Shown in pieces: positions 23,637 through 34,196 of a stretch of 64,000 nucleotides of DNA; within the stretch, counting starts at the first letter, position 1, and each line of letters begins with the position of its first letter. Source of the stretch: Cryptomeria japonica (lineage: Eukaryota; Streptophyta; Pinopsida; Cupressales; Cupressaceae); the NCBI RefSeq assembly GCF_030272615.1, contig NC_081412.1:103278796-103342795 (forward strand), in the 5' to 3' direction. A program made the translations under genes and the position numbers. The notes under the pieces are model-generated. The model was not told the DNA's origin, ran no database searches, and was given only the letters and a program-made list of their open reading frames with translations.

Positions 23637-24510
23637 TCATTGATTACGAGATAATTCCAAAGGAAGGATATGATCTTTCAAATATTGGTAGGTTTGACCG
23701 TATAAGGATTGACTGGTTCCTGATATATGGCAAATTCAATAGGTATGCTGGGATTGAATGGTAGGGGTTAAGCTATCTTCCACAAGAAATTTGTAATGTT
23801 GTTTATTCTCTTTATTTTGCAAGAGAGATGCTATTGTAGCCATTGCATCTGCTACTTTATTCTCATTTCTAGGAATCTTGGTGAATGTGATTTCTTTAAA
23901 ATGTCTTTTAAATTCCTCCACTAGCCGTTTGTATGGCATAAGTTTATCATCCTTTGTTTGATATTCATCATTTATTTGATAAATGACAAGTTGTGAATCA
24001 CCATAGACATGTAGTTCTTTAACATTCCATTCAATGGCTATTTTGAGCCCTATAACCAATGCTTCATACTCTGCAGTATTATTGGTGCATGGAAATTGCA
24101 GTCTATACGATTTTGGAATTGTATGTCCTTGAGGTGTGATAAAACAGATTCCTGCACCTGATCCATATTGAGTATAAGAACCATCAAAGTACAATTCCCA
24201 AATTTTTTTACTTACTGTCAAGATATCTACATCAGGAAATTCGATGTGCAAAGGCATGTTATTTTGTAAAGGTGCATCAGCCAATTGATCAGCAATGACT
24301 TGTCCCTTGATGGCTTTTCGGTCAACATATTCTATGTCAAATTCACACAATATCATAACCCATTTAGCTAGTCTCCTCGTTAATGTTGACTTTCTCAACA
24401 AATATTTGAGAGGATCTATCTTTGCTATTAGTTTTACAGAATGAATCAACATATAATGATGTAGCTTCTGAGTTGCAAATACAACTGCTAGACATATCTT
24501 GAATGTCTTA
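23637..24510 (-). pseudogene. Tat-like RNase H end plus archaeal-type RNase H (minus strand)
   Basis: The frame enters near 24510 with the tail of the Ty3-type RNase H (LAVVFATQKLHHYM, IAKIDPLKYLL, RLAKWVMILCEFDIEYVD), then a second RNase H of the archaeal/RVT_3 type: YFDGSYTQYGSGAG, NNTAEYEALVIGLKIA, HVYGDSQLVIYQI and NKVADAMATIASLL. Its four acidic catalytic positions (D, E, D, D) are all present. A dual RNase H is the hallmark of the Tat lineage. The frame runs without a frameshift into integrase, broken only by TGA codons at 23736-23738 and 23637-23639. Upstream, reverse transcriptase is missing: the frame ends abruptly at about 24510. Confidence 0.88.
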
Positions 24511-24514
24511 TGAT

Positions 24515-24605
24515 TTTTGCATTAAAAAAAGTGCATTTTTATACATCATATAGTATATCATCATTATTCCATTTATCATTTAGTTGCATGCATAAAAAAA
24601 AATAA
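24515..24605. repeat. Short, very well matched inverted copy of part of the left arm
   Basis: The reverse complement of about 20855-20945 appears here with only a few differences over roughly 85 bp (atacatcatatagtatatc shared exactly). It starts right where the pol reading frame is cut. It is closer to the left arm than the corresponding part of the right arm (near 27690-27770) is. Confidence 0.75.
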
Positions 24606-26344
24606 AAAATATGAAATATCAAAAGTTTGGCTATGGGAAAATGTGAATAACTCCACTGGGGCTATGGACATCTGGCTGGCAATGGAGCAATATTTGTGAT
24701 ATTATAGCGATAACCTCATTGGAGCTATGGATTCTTGCTGGCAGTGAGGATCTATCCAGGATGCTTTTGAAGTTAAGGTAACTCATGTAGCTAGCCATGT
24801 TGGATTCTGAAGATTACAATGATCATATGAGCCAGAATGAACCCAATTGTACACACATGGGTAATCAAAGACTAAGTACCTTGATCCAATTTGGGATTCT
24901 TCTTCCCTTTTGATTCTACTTCCTAGTTTCTAGATATGTTTGGTTGAATTTATCATAGGTTCTAAGTGTGGGTTGGGTCTCTATCTTTGAAAAGTTCAAG
25001 AACATTTATTCAGGTGGTGCTAAATACTGTGACAATCTTACATATCACCTCTTTACAAATGGAGACTTCTATATTTGGGGTCAAAGTTTCATCCACTCTA
25101 TTCTTCATACCACATTTCCCATTATCCTTCCTCTAGTATACATTGCTCTATCTAAGTTCATCCAATGCTATCTATGATCTTGCTTCATGCTAATCTATAC
25201 CATCTATCCTAAATATTCATTTCTTCCATCATCTATCACTATCTATGATCTTGTTTCTCCTATCCATATCCCCTTTTCCATCCTTGATCTTGATCAAAAC
25301 TAAGGACAAAAACATGATTTTAAAAAAAAATCTCTTGACGTGTCTACTCATAAGCTACCTCCATCTTTCACCCATTCATCTTCAGCTCAACAATTCATCC
25401 ATTCCTTGTCTTTCTATACATTGGGGAAACCAAATACATCTTTCTTCTAATCCAAAAAGCTCAAAAAATAAAAAAATGTCCAAAAACTAAAAAAAAGAAA
25501 AAAATTGAAAATCAAAGCATGAGCGCATGGCCCATCCATCAAATCAACAATAGGAAAATTATCAAAATCTATCAAATCAAACTGAATCAATCATCAATTA
25601 TCAAATCTATCAAATCAAATTGAAACAACTTAAGCTATCAAATCATTTTTTAAAACCTATCAATCATGGTTTTCTATCAATCACCAAGTTCAATCAAAAC
25701 TCTGCTAAGCTCTTGCATTAGAAACTAAATCAGTTTCTTAGAGCCAATCAAATCTATCAAATCAAACTGAATCAATCATCAATTATCAAATCTATCAAAT
25801 CAAATTGAAGCAACTTAAGCTATCAAATCATTTTTTTAAAAAAACCTATCAATCATGGTTTTCTATCAATCACTAAGTTCAATCAAAACTCTGCTAAGCT
25901 CTTGCATTAGAAACTAAATCGGTTTCTTAGAGCCAATCAAATCAATCTATCCAGCAACATCAGTCAATCGATCAATCAAATCAATCTATCCAACAACATC
26001 AATCAATCGATCAATCAAATCAATCAATCAAGTCCTTATTTCATCATACATGTGCATTAAACACATTAAATCTAATCATCAAAGTGATTTTTAGCTTTTG
26101 CGCTTATCAAATACTGCAATCAAATTGATCACATGTCTTGTTAATGAATTCATCACTTGAAATCTATCAACATCAATGTGTCTTATACAGGGATAGGTAC
26201 ACTCGAAACCAGACAGATTGGTCTTACACATGGTACTCACTCTTTGAAACCAGACATTCTTATCAATCATCGAACAAATAAAAAAAATGACATAGATTAG
26301 TATGATTGCTGGATTTTGTTCTGGGTAGTCTTATCTTTATCAAT
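24606..26344. other. Non-coding spacer of the Tat-like element with short direct repeats
   Basis: No gene seen. Two roughly 40-bp direct repeats containing ggctatgga and gctggca lie at 24650-24692 and 24710-24752, about 60 bp apart. Pyrimidine-rich text follows at 25110-25400 and A-rich text at 25440-25510. The tandem repeat at 25568-25943 is listed separately. Confidence 0.5.
25568..25943. repeat. 185-bp unit duplicated in tandem
   Basis: The unit starting tctatcaaatcaaactg at 25568 repeats from 25753 with few changes (for example aaatcagtttc versus aaatcggtttc, and a longer T run). It is followed at 25944-26030 by two copies of an about 38-bp unit containing atcaatcgatcaatcaaatc. Confidence 0.85.
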
Positions 26345-28120
26345 TGATGGCAAGACATGTTTCATCTCTCAAAAATTAGGAAAGACACAAAAAATCAGAA
26401 AATAAATCAAAATGTGCAATAAAAACAAGTGGTTAAAACCTAGTAAACAGGCGCTATCTAAGAAGTAGGTTCCTCCATCTATGAGATCTCTTTGCGCACC
26501 TATCCACATCATCATATCCAATCTATCACTTCCATAGTATCCTAGCTTATCCATTCCATCTTTTGCATGCATTACTCTGAACCATTTCACAGGAAATAAG
26601 CAGCTTACCAATAGTTATCAATTTTTGACATACTTGTCATAGTCACTGTCTTAGATTTTATCAAAATCAATCAATCTGCATTTGTATTCCTCCATAGTTT
26701 GGATCTTGATCAATTCATACATCCATAATAAATTTTTGTTTCCACTGGGGGCAAAATCCAAATTCCTTTTGCTAAGGTGATCTTTTGAATCTTTGAAAAT
26801 CCAAAACATTCAAAAAATTTAGAAAAACCAAAAACACCTAGGGGTTTGAAATAGATAACGAGAAACAAAGCAACAAACATCAAGGCATTTCATCAACAAT
26901 TGAATCATGCAACTCAGAAACTAAAGAATCAACTAACATGTAACAAAGGATTATCAAAGATCATTTGTCAAGATGATCATATCAGTTAATGACCAAAAGA
27001 ACATGTGAATGACATACAAGATTCAGTGTTTATATCTTGATTTTATTGCTAATCATGTACTCTATGCAACTCAAGGATGTCCATGACTAGAGAAGCTATG
27101 ATGGGGCATGATTATTTTGTTTGATTGTTGTATGTGGTTTATCTCTTACTACGGTATGAACTTGTCTCAGGATATGATCGTCAAAAGATCAAGGAGGATG
27201 TTCCAAGTCATGCATGAAAGGAAATACTCCTTGTCTATTCTGCAAGCAATACTCAGGTCAACTTGATCCATTATATCAAGTTTCTTGTATTAACTTTCTA
27301 TATCAAAATCCATGTAAGGAATACTCAGGTCATCTTGAATCATTATGTCAAGTTGCTTGTATTTTCTTATAACATTTAAAGCTCAATGATGAAATCAAGC
27401 ACTTTTACAAGATCACATATGAAGAATGGCAATACAATTTTTAGTTAGATCATTATTCATCTGCATTATACGCATTCATTTGTCAGTTGCATTATAAGCA
27501 TATAATTTCATTAACAGATCAATGGTCATAAATAAAGGTTGAGTATACTTGGACAAACAAAAACAATTTGCATTTAATCATTATAGGTGCATTCATTTCT
27601 TAGAATCATTTTAATCATCATTCATTTCATTTAGTTGCATTTTATCATTGCATTAATTTGCATTCAATTAAGTGCATTTCATTCATCATGTAGTGTATCA
27701 TCATTATTATTTGCATTATCATTCCATTAATGATCATTTAGTTGCATCGCACTTAGATTCATAAAAATTACATATCAAAATCAAAAACATTTCATATAGA
27801 TCATTTGCATCATCATAAATCAAAAGCAAATCAATCATTCACTTGCATTCCATATAGATCATTGCATTTGCATCATTTAAGATAGAATTCATTTTCATTT
27901 TGCATCCAAGGTCATCAAAATAAAAAATCAACAAAAACATTTATCATTGCATCCATATAATCAAAGCATCATTATCATCAAATAGAGTAACATAATAATA
28001 ATCATCATCATCATATAGAGTTCATGTCTGCATATAGAATCATCATAAAACAAAAAAATTCCAAGTATACAATGATATCAGATCAAACATACAAGTGCCT
28101 CATCAATACAAATCAAGTCA
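26345..28120. repeat. Right arm of the large inverted repeat
   Basis: Reverse-complement partner of 20461-22445. By analogy with the minus-strand block, where this sequence directly follows the integrase stop, the arm is the region downstream of integrase in the orientation of the LTRs (plus), so the plus-strand pol that should precede it has been lost. Non-coding; the minus-strand 80-codon ORF at 26369-26611 has no family. Confidence 0.8.
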
Positions 28121-28254
28121 AGAATCATGACTATCTCTCAAGCATGTGGGTTTAACACTAGGATCACCTACGGAACCTGCACCAACATCATCATCCAATG
28201 GAATCATTCTTCAATTTAATATCTTCATCATTCATTCAACTATCATCTATCAAT

Positions 28255-28447
28255 TCTTATACAGGATGTATCTTTCCTGAAACCAGATGTTTTGATCATT
28301 TATCATGTCTTATACATGATGTATCTTTCCTGAAACCAAACATTTTGATCATGTATCATGTCTTATATAGGATGTATCTTTCCTGAAACCAGACATTTTG
28401 ATCATCTTTTGTCTTATACGGGATGTATCCTTCCTGAAACCAGACTT
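28255..28447 (+). repeat. Tandem repeat, unit about 57 bp, about four copies
   Basis: Unit containing cttatacaggatgtatcttt, then cctgaaaccaga and ttttgatcat. Copies begin near 28257, 28309, 28363 and 28412. A looser relative (tcttatacaggga, gaaaccagac) occurs at 26180-26255. Two overlapping short ORFs here derive from the repeat. Confidence 0.85.
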
Positions 28448-28540
28448 GATCTCAATCCAATCAATCTTATCAATCTAATTTACCTGATCAATCTTCAATC
28501 TATTCACTCATCTATCTTTCATATAACATTCTTCTTCTAT

Positions 28541-28581
28541 CGAGAGATCATCTATGTCTTTAATGCACAAATGATCTCTCG
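28541..28581. other. Perfect 11-bp stem-loop upstream of the polypurine tract
   Basis: cgagagatcat at 28541-28551 is the exact complement of atgatctctcg at 28571-28581, with a 19-nt loop, followed by agggggc. It lies about 130 bp before the polypurine tract of the Tat-like element. Its role is unknown. Confidence 0.6.
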
Positions 28582-28708
28582 AGGGGGCATCATCATCTAA
28601 TCAATATCCAAAAATCAATATCTGGGGCACACAATCAGAATTTTTATCTCTATCAAGTGCATTATCAAGACTTGACTTAATCTTTGAAACAATGTTGTCT
28701 TGACATTA

Positions 28709-28726
28709 TTTCAAAGAGGGGCAAAA
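28709..28726 (+). other. Polypurine tract of the Tat-like element
   Basis: ttcaaagaggggcaaaa directly precedes the 3' LTR start TGTATACAC. It fixes the plus orientation together with the primer site at 16374. Confidence 0.85.
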
Positions 28727-29922
28727 TGTATACACATACAAATTGGCTATGAGCAATTAAATAAATATTTAATATTTATTTAATAATTATTCTTCTATTA
28801 AATAGTTAATTTGAAAACATTAATTATTTAATTAATTTTCGTGTCTTTCTATTAATTAATATTTTATTAATTAATTCATTTATCATATTCTTCTAATTAA
28901 TCAAATATCTAATATTTAATTATTCTTTTAACCAAGCTAATTAAATATCTAATATTTAATTATCCTCTCCAATCAATTAAATATCCAATATTTAATAGTT
29001 ATTCTCCTATCCTATAGTCTCAAATATTAAATGATTTCTTAAATTATTTAATCTTTGTTTTCCAACTCACCCTCCATCTCCACTTCATCTTCCCTTTTCC
29101 AACTCATCAAACATGTGGCTAAGGAAATTAATATTTCTTAAATATTAATTCATGATTTATCTTCAACTTCCAAATTCAATGAAAATTGTGTACGTACACA
29201 TATTTCATAACCATTTCCTATATTCTCTCCAACTCCCCTACATCTTAGGAAGGACTTGAGTCCACTTGTCCTATCATTCCTAAATTTCCTCCAACCATCC
29301 CTAGATTCTCTTAGTCAGCAACCCAGTCAAGGTGAGATGAGTGACACTTGTCTTCTCCTTCCCCCTTTCTCTCAACCTTCACCTTTGCTCACAACCATCC
29401 AAATCTACAGATTTGATCATGATCATTGATCTAAGCCACATCATCTCATCCTCTCAAGGTCTATAAAATCAAGAACTTTAGTTGAGAGAGAGTTAGACTT
29501 CAGGAGACTTCAAGAGACTTCAAGTGCATTTTGCAAGCTAATCATATGCATGTGTGAGTTTTAGTTTTGAAGCAAATAGCAAATAGCAATTATCATATAG
29601 CATTTTAGCATAATCATTTTAGCATAATCATGTAGCTTTGCATATCATACTATCAGTTAACTACATGTTATTAGTCCATTCTTCATATGCCATCTTGGAA
29701 GCCAACAGTGCATTGTTTGAGAGCACACCATCTGCAACTAGGAACAATGGAGTTAGGACACAATGAGACATAAGCCATGAAGGTAAAATAATGTTTTATT
29801 TTAATATGTATTTCATGCAGTTTCATTGGTTGAATTTGGATTTCCTGTAGCATTTCCATTTGTATTTTGTGAAACTAACTTATTACAGGTAATATTCTAA
29901 GGATGAAATTCAAGCTCAAACA
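28727..29922 (+). repeat. 3' LTR of the Tat-like element
   Basis: Starts TGTATACACATAC and ends AGCTCAAACA, 1,196 bp. The extra length over the 5' LTR comes mainly from a 39-bp direct duplication around 28920-28960 and about 35 bp near 29130. The following bases ataat (29923-29927) are the target duplication, and copia-2 integrase resumes. Confidence 0.93.
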
Positions 29923-30330
29923 ATAATGTTTGTGAGAAATATGGTATTAAGAGACATATTTCTGATCTAAAAACTCCTTAGCATAATCATGTGGTAGAAA
30001 GGAAGAATAGACCTATTTTTGAGATGGCTAAAGCTATGATGAAAGATGCTAACTTGGCTAATGTGTTCTAGAAAGAATCTACGAATACTGTTGTTTACAT
30101 TCTTAATAGGGGCTAGGTTAAATCATACTAAGACACCTTATGAGTTGTGGTATGGATGGCCACCTACTATGAAATATTTTAATATTTGGGAATGAGTGCT
30201 ACATCAAAGGAGATGAAAATGACCTGAGGAAGTTTCATACTAGAGTAGATGAAGGAATATTTTTTAGATATGCTACAAATGGAAAAACCCATGGATATTA
30301 CAATAAGAGATTAAACAAGATATTTGAGAG
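29923..30330 (+). pseudogene. copia-2 integrase, C-terminal part (after the Tat-like insertion)
   Basis: Resumes with CEKYGIKRHISDLKTP near 29932, then HNHVVERKNRPIFEMAKAMM holding the catalytic Glu (near 29990), NTVVYILNRG near 30090, and after frameshifts GRVDEGIFFRYATNGKTHGY-like text (30240-30300), the usual end of copia integrase. Several stops and frameshifts. Confidence 0.85.
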
Positions 30331-31187
30331 TAAAAATGTGAAAGTATGTGAGGTATGGGATCAGACTGCCCTTGAACCTATTCAAGAGACCAAATTTGAG
30401 ATTATTCATGTTGCAATAGAAGGAAAGACAGATCTGGAAGGAAACAATGAAGAAAAATTAGATGAAATAGAAGAAGATAAAGAAGAATCAGAGCAAGCAA
30501 TCAAGACTACAAAATATGTCCAGAGAAATCATTCAAAAGGTTAGATAATCATAGGTAAGAACAAAGGAGTTCAAACAAGAATAAGTATTACCGAGGTTAA
30601 TGAGAAAACTAATTTTCCTTTTCTTTCACTCATTGAACCTAAATCTTATGAAGGAACAAGCAAAGAAGAAAGTTGGGTAAAAGCAATGGAAGAAGACTTG
30701 AATGAGATATAGAAGAATTAGACTTGGGAGCTAGTACCTAGACCAGTGGATAAAAATGGGATAGGAACTAACTGGTTATTCTAGAAAAAACTAAACAAAC
30801 AAGGACAAGTAACAAGGAACAAGCCAATATTGGTATGTAAAGGCTATTCTTAGGTAGAAGGTATTAATTTTTTTTTTAAAATTACTTTAGTTGCTAGGAT
30901 GGAAGCTATTAGAATGTTTCTTATTTTTCCGCCTATAAGAACTTTAGCGTATAATAGATGGATGTTAAGTCAACATTATTGAATGGCGAACTAGAAGAAG
31001 AAGTGTACATTGAACAACAAAATGGATTTATATTGTCAGAAGATCTAAACATGGTATGCAGATTAAAGAAGGCATTGTATGACTCAAACAAGCACCTAGA
31101 GCATGGTATAGGAGATTGGATAGATATTTGTTATAGAAAAACTTTAGGAAAGGAACTACAAACAGTATTATTTATTTTAAGATTGAA
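30331..31187 (+). pseudogene. copia-2 linker and reverse transcriptase, first part
   Basis: An acidic linker (EEKLDEIEEDKEESEQA near 30450) leads into RT: MEEDLNEI, WELVPRPVDKNGIGTNWLF near 30730, VEGINF near 30857, MDVKST near 30958 and NSIIYFKIE ending at 31187. The LINE at 31188-32954 is inserted here; its 19-bp target duplication (31169-31187) is the end of this segment. In-frame stops at several TAG codons and at least two frameshifts. Confidence 0.83.
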
Positions 31188-32954
31188 TGTTAATGAGAAT
31201 TTCATATTAAATGATGGGTTTGGCAGTGCTTCCTAGGGATTTTGTAGGATTCACCACTAGAGGGCCTTGGAGATAGGGGACATTGTCTATTTCTTTCCCA
31301 TATCTATGGTGTGATGGTAGAGTTGGGCGTTGTGGGAATGGGGTGGAAAGGGTGACACTACTTGGTGGTTTTTCTAGGGAGGAAAACAATGTTTGCAGCC
31401 AAATAAATGTGACCCTCATGAATGTTGAATGGAAGGGCCAAAGGTCAATGGAATATCATTTTGGAAATGGGAAAAAGAGAAGAAGGAAAAATGATAAGCC
31501 CTTGATTTTGGGGATGCCCACAACAGGGATGCTTCTATGTGCTGGGAAATGCAAGTTGTTGCTAGGGAAACAATAAATTTGGATGTAGAGATTGCCAAGG
31601 AGGTTCATAAAAATGAACAATATTTTGTTGAAATGGGGTTCATAGGGAGGTTTGAAGGTTTTTGGCCAATCCTTTGTGAGCTCCACAAGTGGATCATTGT
31701 GACTTGGGGCCCAGTTTTGGATGGAAGTCTGCAACTATACCTAGAAGCTCAAGGTTTCTTCATGGTAATTTTTGATAACTTGGAGGATAGAAATAAAATA
31801 TTTAGCACACCATTCTAAATCTAGGAGGAGAAACACGCACTGTTGCTCAAACCATGGTATCCAACTTTTAACCCAGTTAACAAATCTTTTGATTGGATCC
31901 CAATAAGGGTAAGACTCTCTAATTTACTATTACAGTTTTGGTTTAAGTATTATTTTTAAGTTGTAGGTAATTCTTTGGGGAAACATTTAGGGGTAGATAA
32001 GGGCTCTTTGGATTATTTTCACACCACTTATGCCCGCATCTTGGTGGAAATGGAATCCTCTAAGGTCCCACCTGCATAATTAGCTCTACAATTTGAAAAA
32101 GGGAGTTGGGTGCAATCACTAGATTATGAAGGTATTCCTTTTAGATGTAGGAAATGCTTCCAAACTGGGAATATGACAACCAACTATGATACATAGAATA
32201 TCAATAGGAGGGCCTCTTAGTGGAGGGAGGTTTCCCCTCATCATTACTCAATGGAGAAGAATCTAGGGAACACTCAAAAAGAGACTACATACAATGAATC
32301 TTCACTGATTGGTCAAGAGAAATCGTATCTAAAATCCTTGATCTAGGAGAGTTGCAAAGGTAAGGAGGATAAGAAAGATGCAAGTTTCTCATCTTCAAAT
32401 TCTTAGATAATGGAATAAATAAATAGAAAATAAGTATTGTTTCCTAAGAATATAGCTGAGGCATGAACTATTAGTAGGAAGGAGGATTCTCACAAGGAAG
32501 GGGTGAAGAGCATGGGATTATCAAGTGTCTCATTGGGATCTACACAAGAGATTTCCTCCGAGGAGGGATGATGGTAGGAAGTACGAAGAAAGAAGGAATG
32601 CAAAGCTTCAAAGGAGAACCTTTCCAATGCAAAACTAGATTCTACACAATCTTTGGAGATGTCTCCAACTATGGTTGGAGAGTAGTTTGGGGAGATTATT
32701 CCTTAGATGTAGTTCAAGCTATAATTTCAAATTCTATTTGTGGTTTCTAGGTTCTCTGTATCATTTTATCGATATCTATACAATTAGTTCTATTTTATTT
32801 CCCAAAACACTTTGGGTTTAGCAACTATTTGTAATCTCCTTCTTCTAATGTAGTTCTGATTCATTGGCCAAAACATTTTGGTTAGGGAAGTAGATGTAAT
32901 ACCCTTTAAATATTAATATAATCTTAGATTTGGCCTTTTATCCAAAAAAAGAAA
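31188..32954 (+). mobile_element. L1-type LINE insertion carrying only ORF1-like sequence
   Basis: Flanked by a perfect 19-bp duplication (31169-31187 and 32955-32973), with an A-rich 3' end (tccaaaaaaagaaa). Such a long duplication plus an A tail is the mark of target-primed LINE insertion. The 1.77-kb body contains a decayed ORF1 (DUF4283 type) and a 3' untranslated part but no endonuclease or reverse transcriptase region. It is therefore internally deleted or a non-autonomous derivative. It splits copia-2 RT. Confidence 0.88.
31330..32400 (+). pseudogene. LINE ORF1 (DUF4283-like with degenerate zinc knuckle)
   Basis: Plant L1 ORF1, an RNA-binding protein. The best part begins near 31590: VHKNEQYFVEMGFIGRFEGF, then LYLEAQGFFMVIFDNLEDRN near 31730 (DUF4283 core), PWYPTFNPVNKSFDWIPIRV near 31855, KGSLDYFHTTYARILVEMES near 31995, GSWVQSLDYEGIPFRCRKC near 32104 and a knuckle CRKCFQTGN whose His and last Cys are lost (Asn and Tyr). 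Stops near 31816, 31820, 31960 and 32078 and at least one frame change upstream. The start is not defined. Confidence 0.75.
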
Positions 32955-32973
32955 TATTTATTTTAAGATTGAA

Positions 32974-33240
32974 GGCATTAATTTGTTGACTCTTGTTGTT
33001 TATGAAATTATCTTTGGAGAAAGTGATGGATTGTGTGAAGATTTTGCAGAAGAGATGTAGAAAGAATTTGAGATGTCTATGTTTGGAGAGATGCCATTTT
33101 TTCTTAGCCTTCAAGCCACTCAATTGAATGATGAAATCTTTATTTCTCAAGATAAGTATGTTAAAGAGATGTTAAATAAGTTTAATGGAGAATTGTAAAC
33201 CTGTTACTACCCCTTTAGCTATTGGATGCAAATTAGGAAA
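32974..33240 (+). pseudogene. copia-2 reverse transcriptase, second part
   Basis: Continues RT after the LINE: GINLLTLVVY near 32976, where the following catalytic YVDD has decayed to text reading YEII, then EFEMSMFGEMPFFLSLQ near 33066 and QDKYVKEMLNKF near 33150. The active site is lost. Confidence 0.85.
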
Positions 33241-33950
33241 AGATGATACATCTCCAGATGTTGATTAGAAGAAGTATAGATCTATGATTGGAGGACTATT
33301 ATATCTTACTTCTTTAAGATCAAATATTATGTAGGTTGTATGTTTGGTTGCAATATTTCAATCTAGTCCAAAGAAAACTCATGATCAAGTAGTAAAGAGG
33401 ATTTTTAGATATCCAAAAGGAACCTAGAACTTTGGCTTGTGGTACAAGAATCATGGAGATTTCATATTGAAAGCATATACAAATGTTGATTGGTCCAAAA
33501 GTATTGATGATAGGAAAAGTACTAGTGGTAGTGCATTCTTTTTGGGAGATGGATTGGTTTCATGGATAAGAAACAAGAATCAGTATCATTATCCATTGTA
33601 GAAATAGAATATATTGCTATAACATCTTGCTATACTCAAGTTTTGTGGATGAATCAGACTCTTAGGGATATCTGAGTGGTATACGATAAAGCTATTCCTA
33701 TTATGTGTGATAATACCAGTACTATAAACATTTTTAAAAATCTAGTTATGCATTCAAGAACTAAACATATCTTAATTTGTGATTATTTTTAAAGTGAGAA
33801 GGTTGCAGAGAAATAAGTCAAAATGGGATACATTTCTACAATAGAGTAGGTAGTAGATATTTTTACTAAGGCTTTAGCAAAGGATACTTTTGAGTATCTT
33901 TGGCAGAAGATAGGGGTTATTTCCCCTTCTTTTTTAACTAGATGCATTTT
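33241..33950 (+). pseudogene. copia-2 RNase H
   Basis: KKYRSMIGGLLYLTSLRSNI near 33270, VVCLVAIFQSSPKKTHDQVV near 33337, AYTNVDWSKSIDDRKSTSGS near 33475 (catalytic Asp region) and FFLGDGLVSW near 33539. Further on, frame-shifted text keeps the usual C-terminal order. Stops at 33267, 33331 and others. It lies just upstream of the 3' LTR. Confidence 0.85.
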
Positions 33951-34074
33951 TAGTGGTGCATCTTTCTAGGGCTAGACTTAACACTTATCTTTGTCTCCTG
34001 GATCAATGCTATTACTGCTCTTAGGGGGAGTAGTGGTGTGAGTGGGTTTCTATGGTTTTTTTAGTTCCCTTTGT

Positions 34075-34095
34075 CATTGTTGTCAAAGGGGGAGA
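34075..34095 (+). other. Upstream polypurine-like tract of copia-2
   Basis: tcattgttgtcaaaggggga lies about 110 bp before the 3' LTR. The tract that should adjoin the LTR (near 34185-34197) is degraded (atgacaaatggat). The same two-tract arrangement is seen in copia-1 and element 3. Confidence 0.55.
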
Positions 34096-34196
34096 GAGTT
34101 GTTGTGAGATTCTAGGGAGACATTTATTGTGAGATTATTATGATCAAGTGATGTGTTGGTGTTGTCAAGAGCTGTATTAATGTTGCCATCAATGAC

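Larger units (their letters stand above)
15276..29922 (+). mobile_element. Tat-like Ty3/gypsy element, 14.6 kb, internally rearranged
   Basis: Complete LTRs (1,095 and 1,196 bp), gypsy primer site at 16374, polypurine tract at 28709-28726, and target duplication atatt/ataat (one mismatch) at 15271-15275 and 29923-29927. It lies inside copia-2 integrase. The primer site and polypurine tract say plus strand, yet pol (RNase H, archaeal-type RNase H, integrase) at 22449-24510 is on the minus strand, with a plant-mobile-domain pseudogene on plus and a large inverted repeat. Reverse transcriptase and a clear gag are missing. The dual RNase H and the primer site point to the Tat/Ogre lineage. Confidence 0.85.

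Noticed and set aside
22449-24510. Treating the minus-strand pol as a separate element nested in the Tat-like one
   Set aside because: No LTRs, primer site or target duplication bound it, and its 3' flank matches the host element's own 3' region in inverted orientation, so an internal inversion/duplication fits better.
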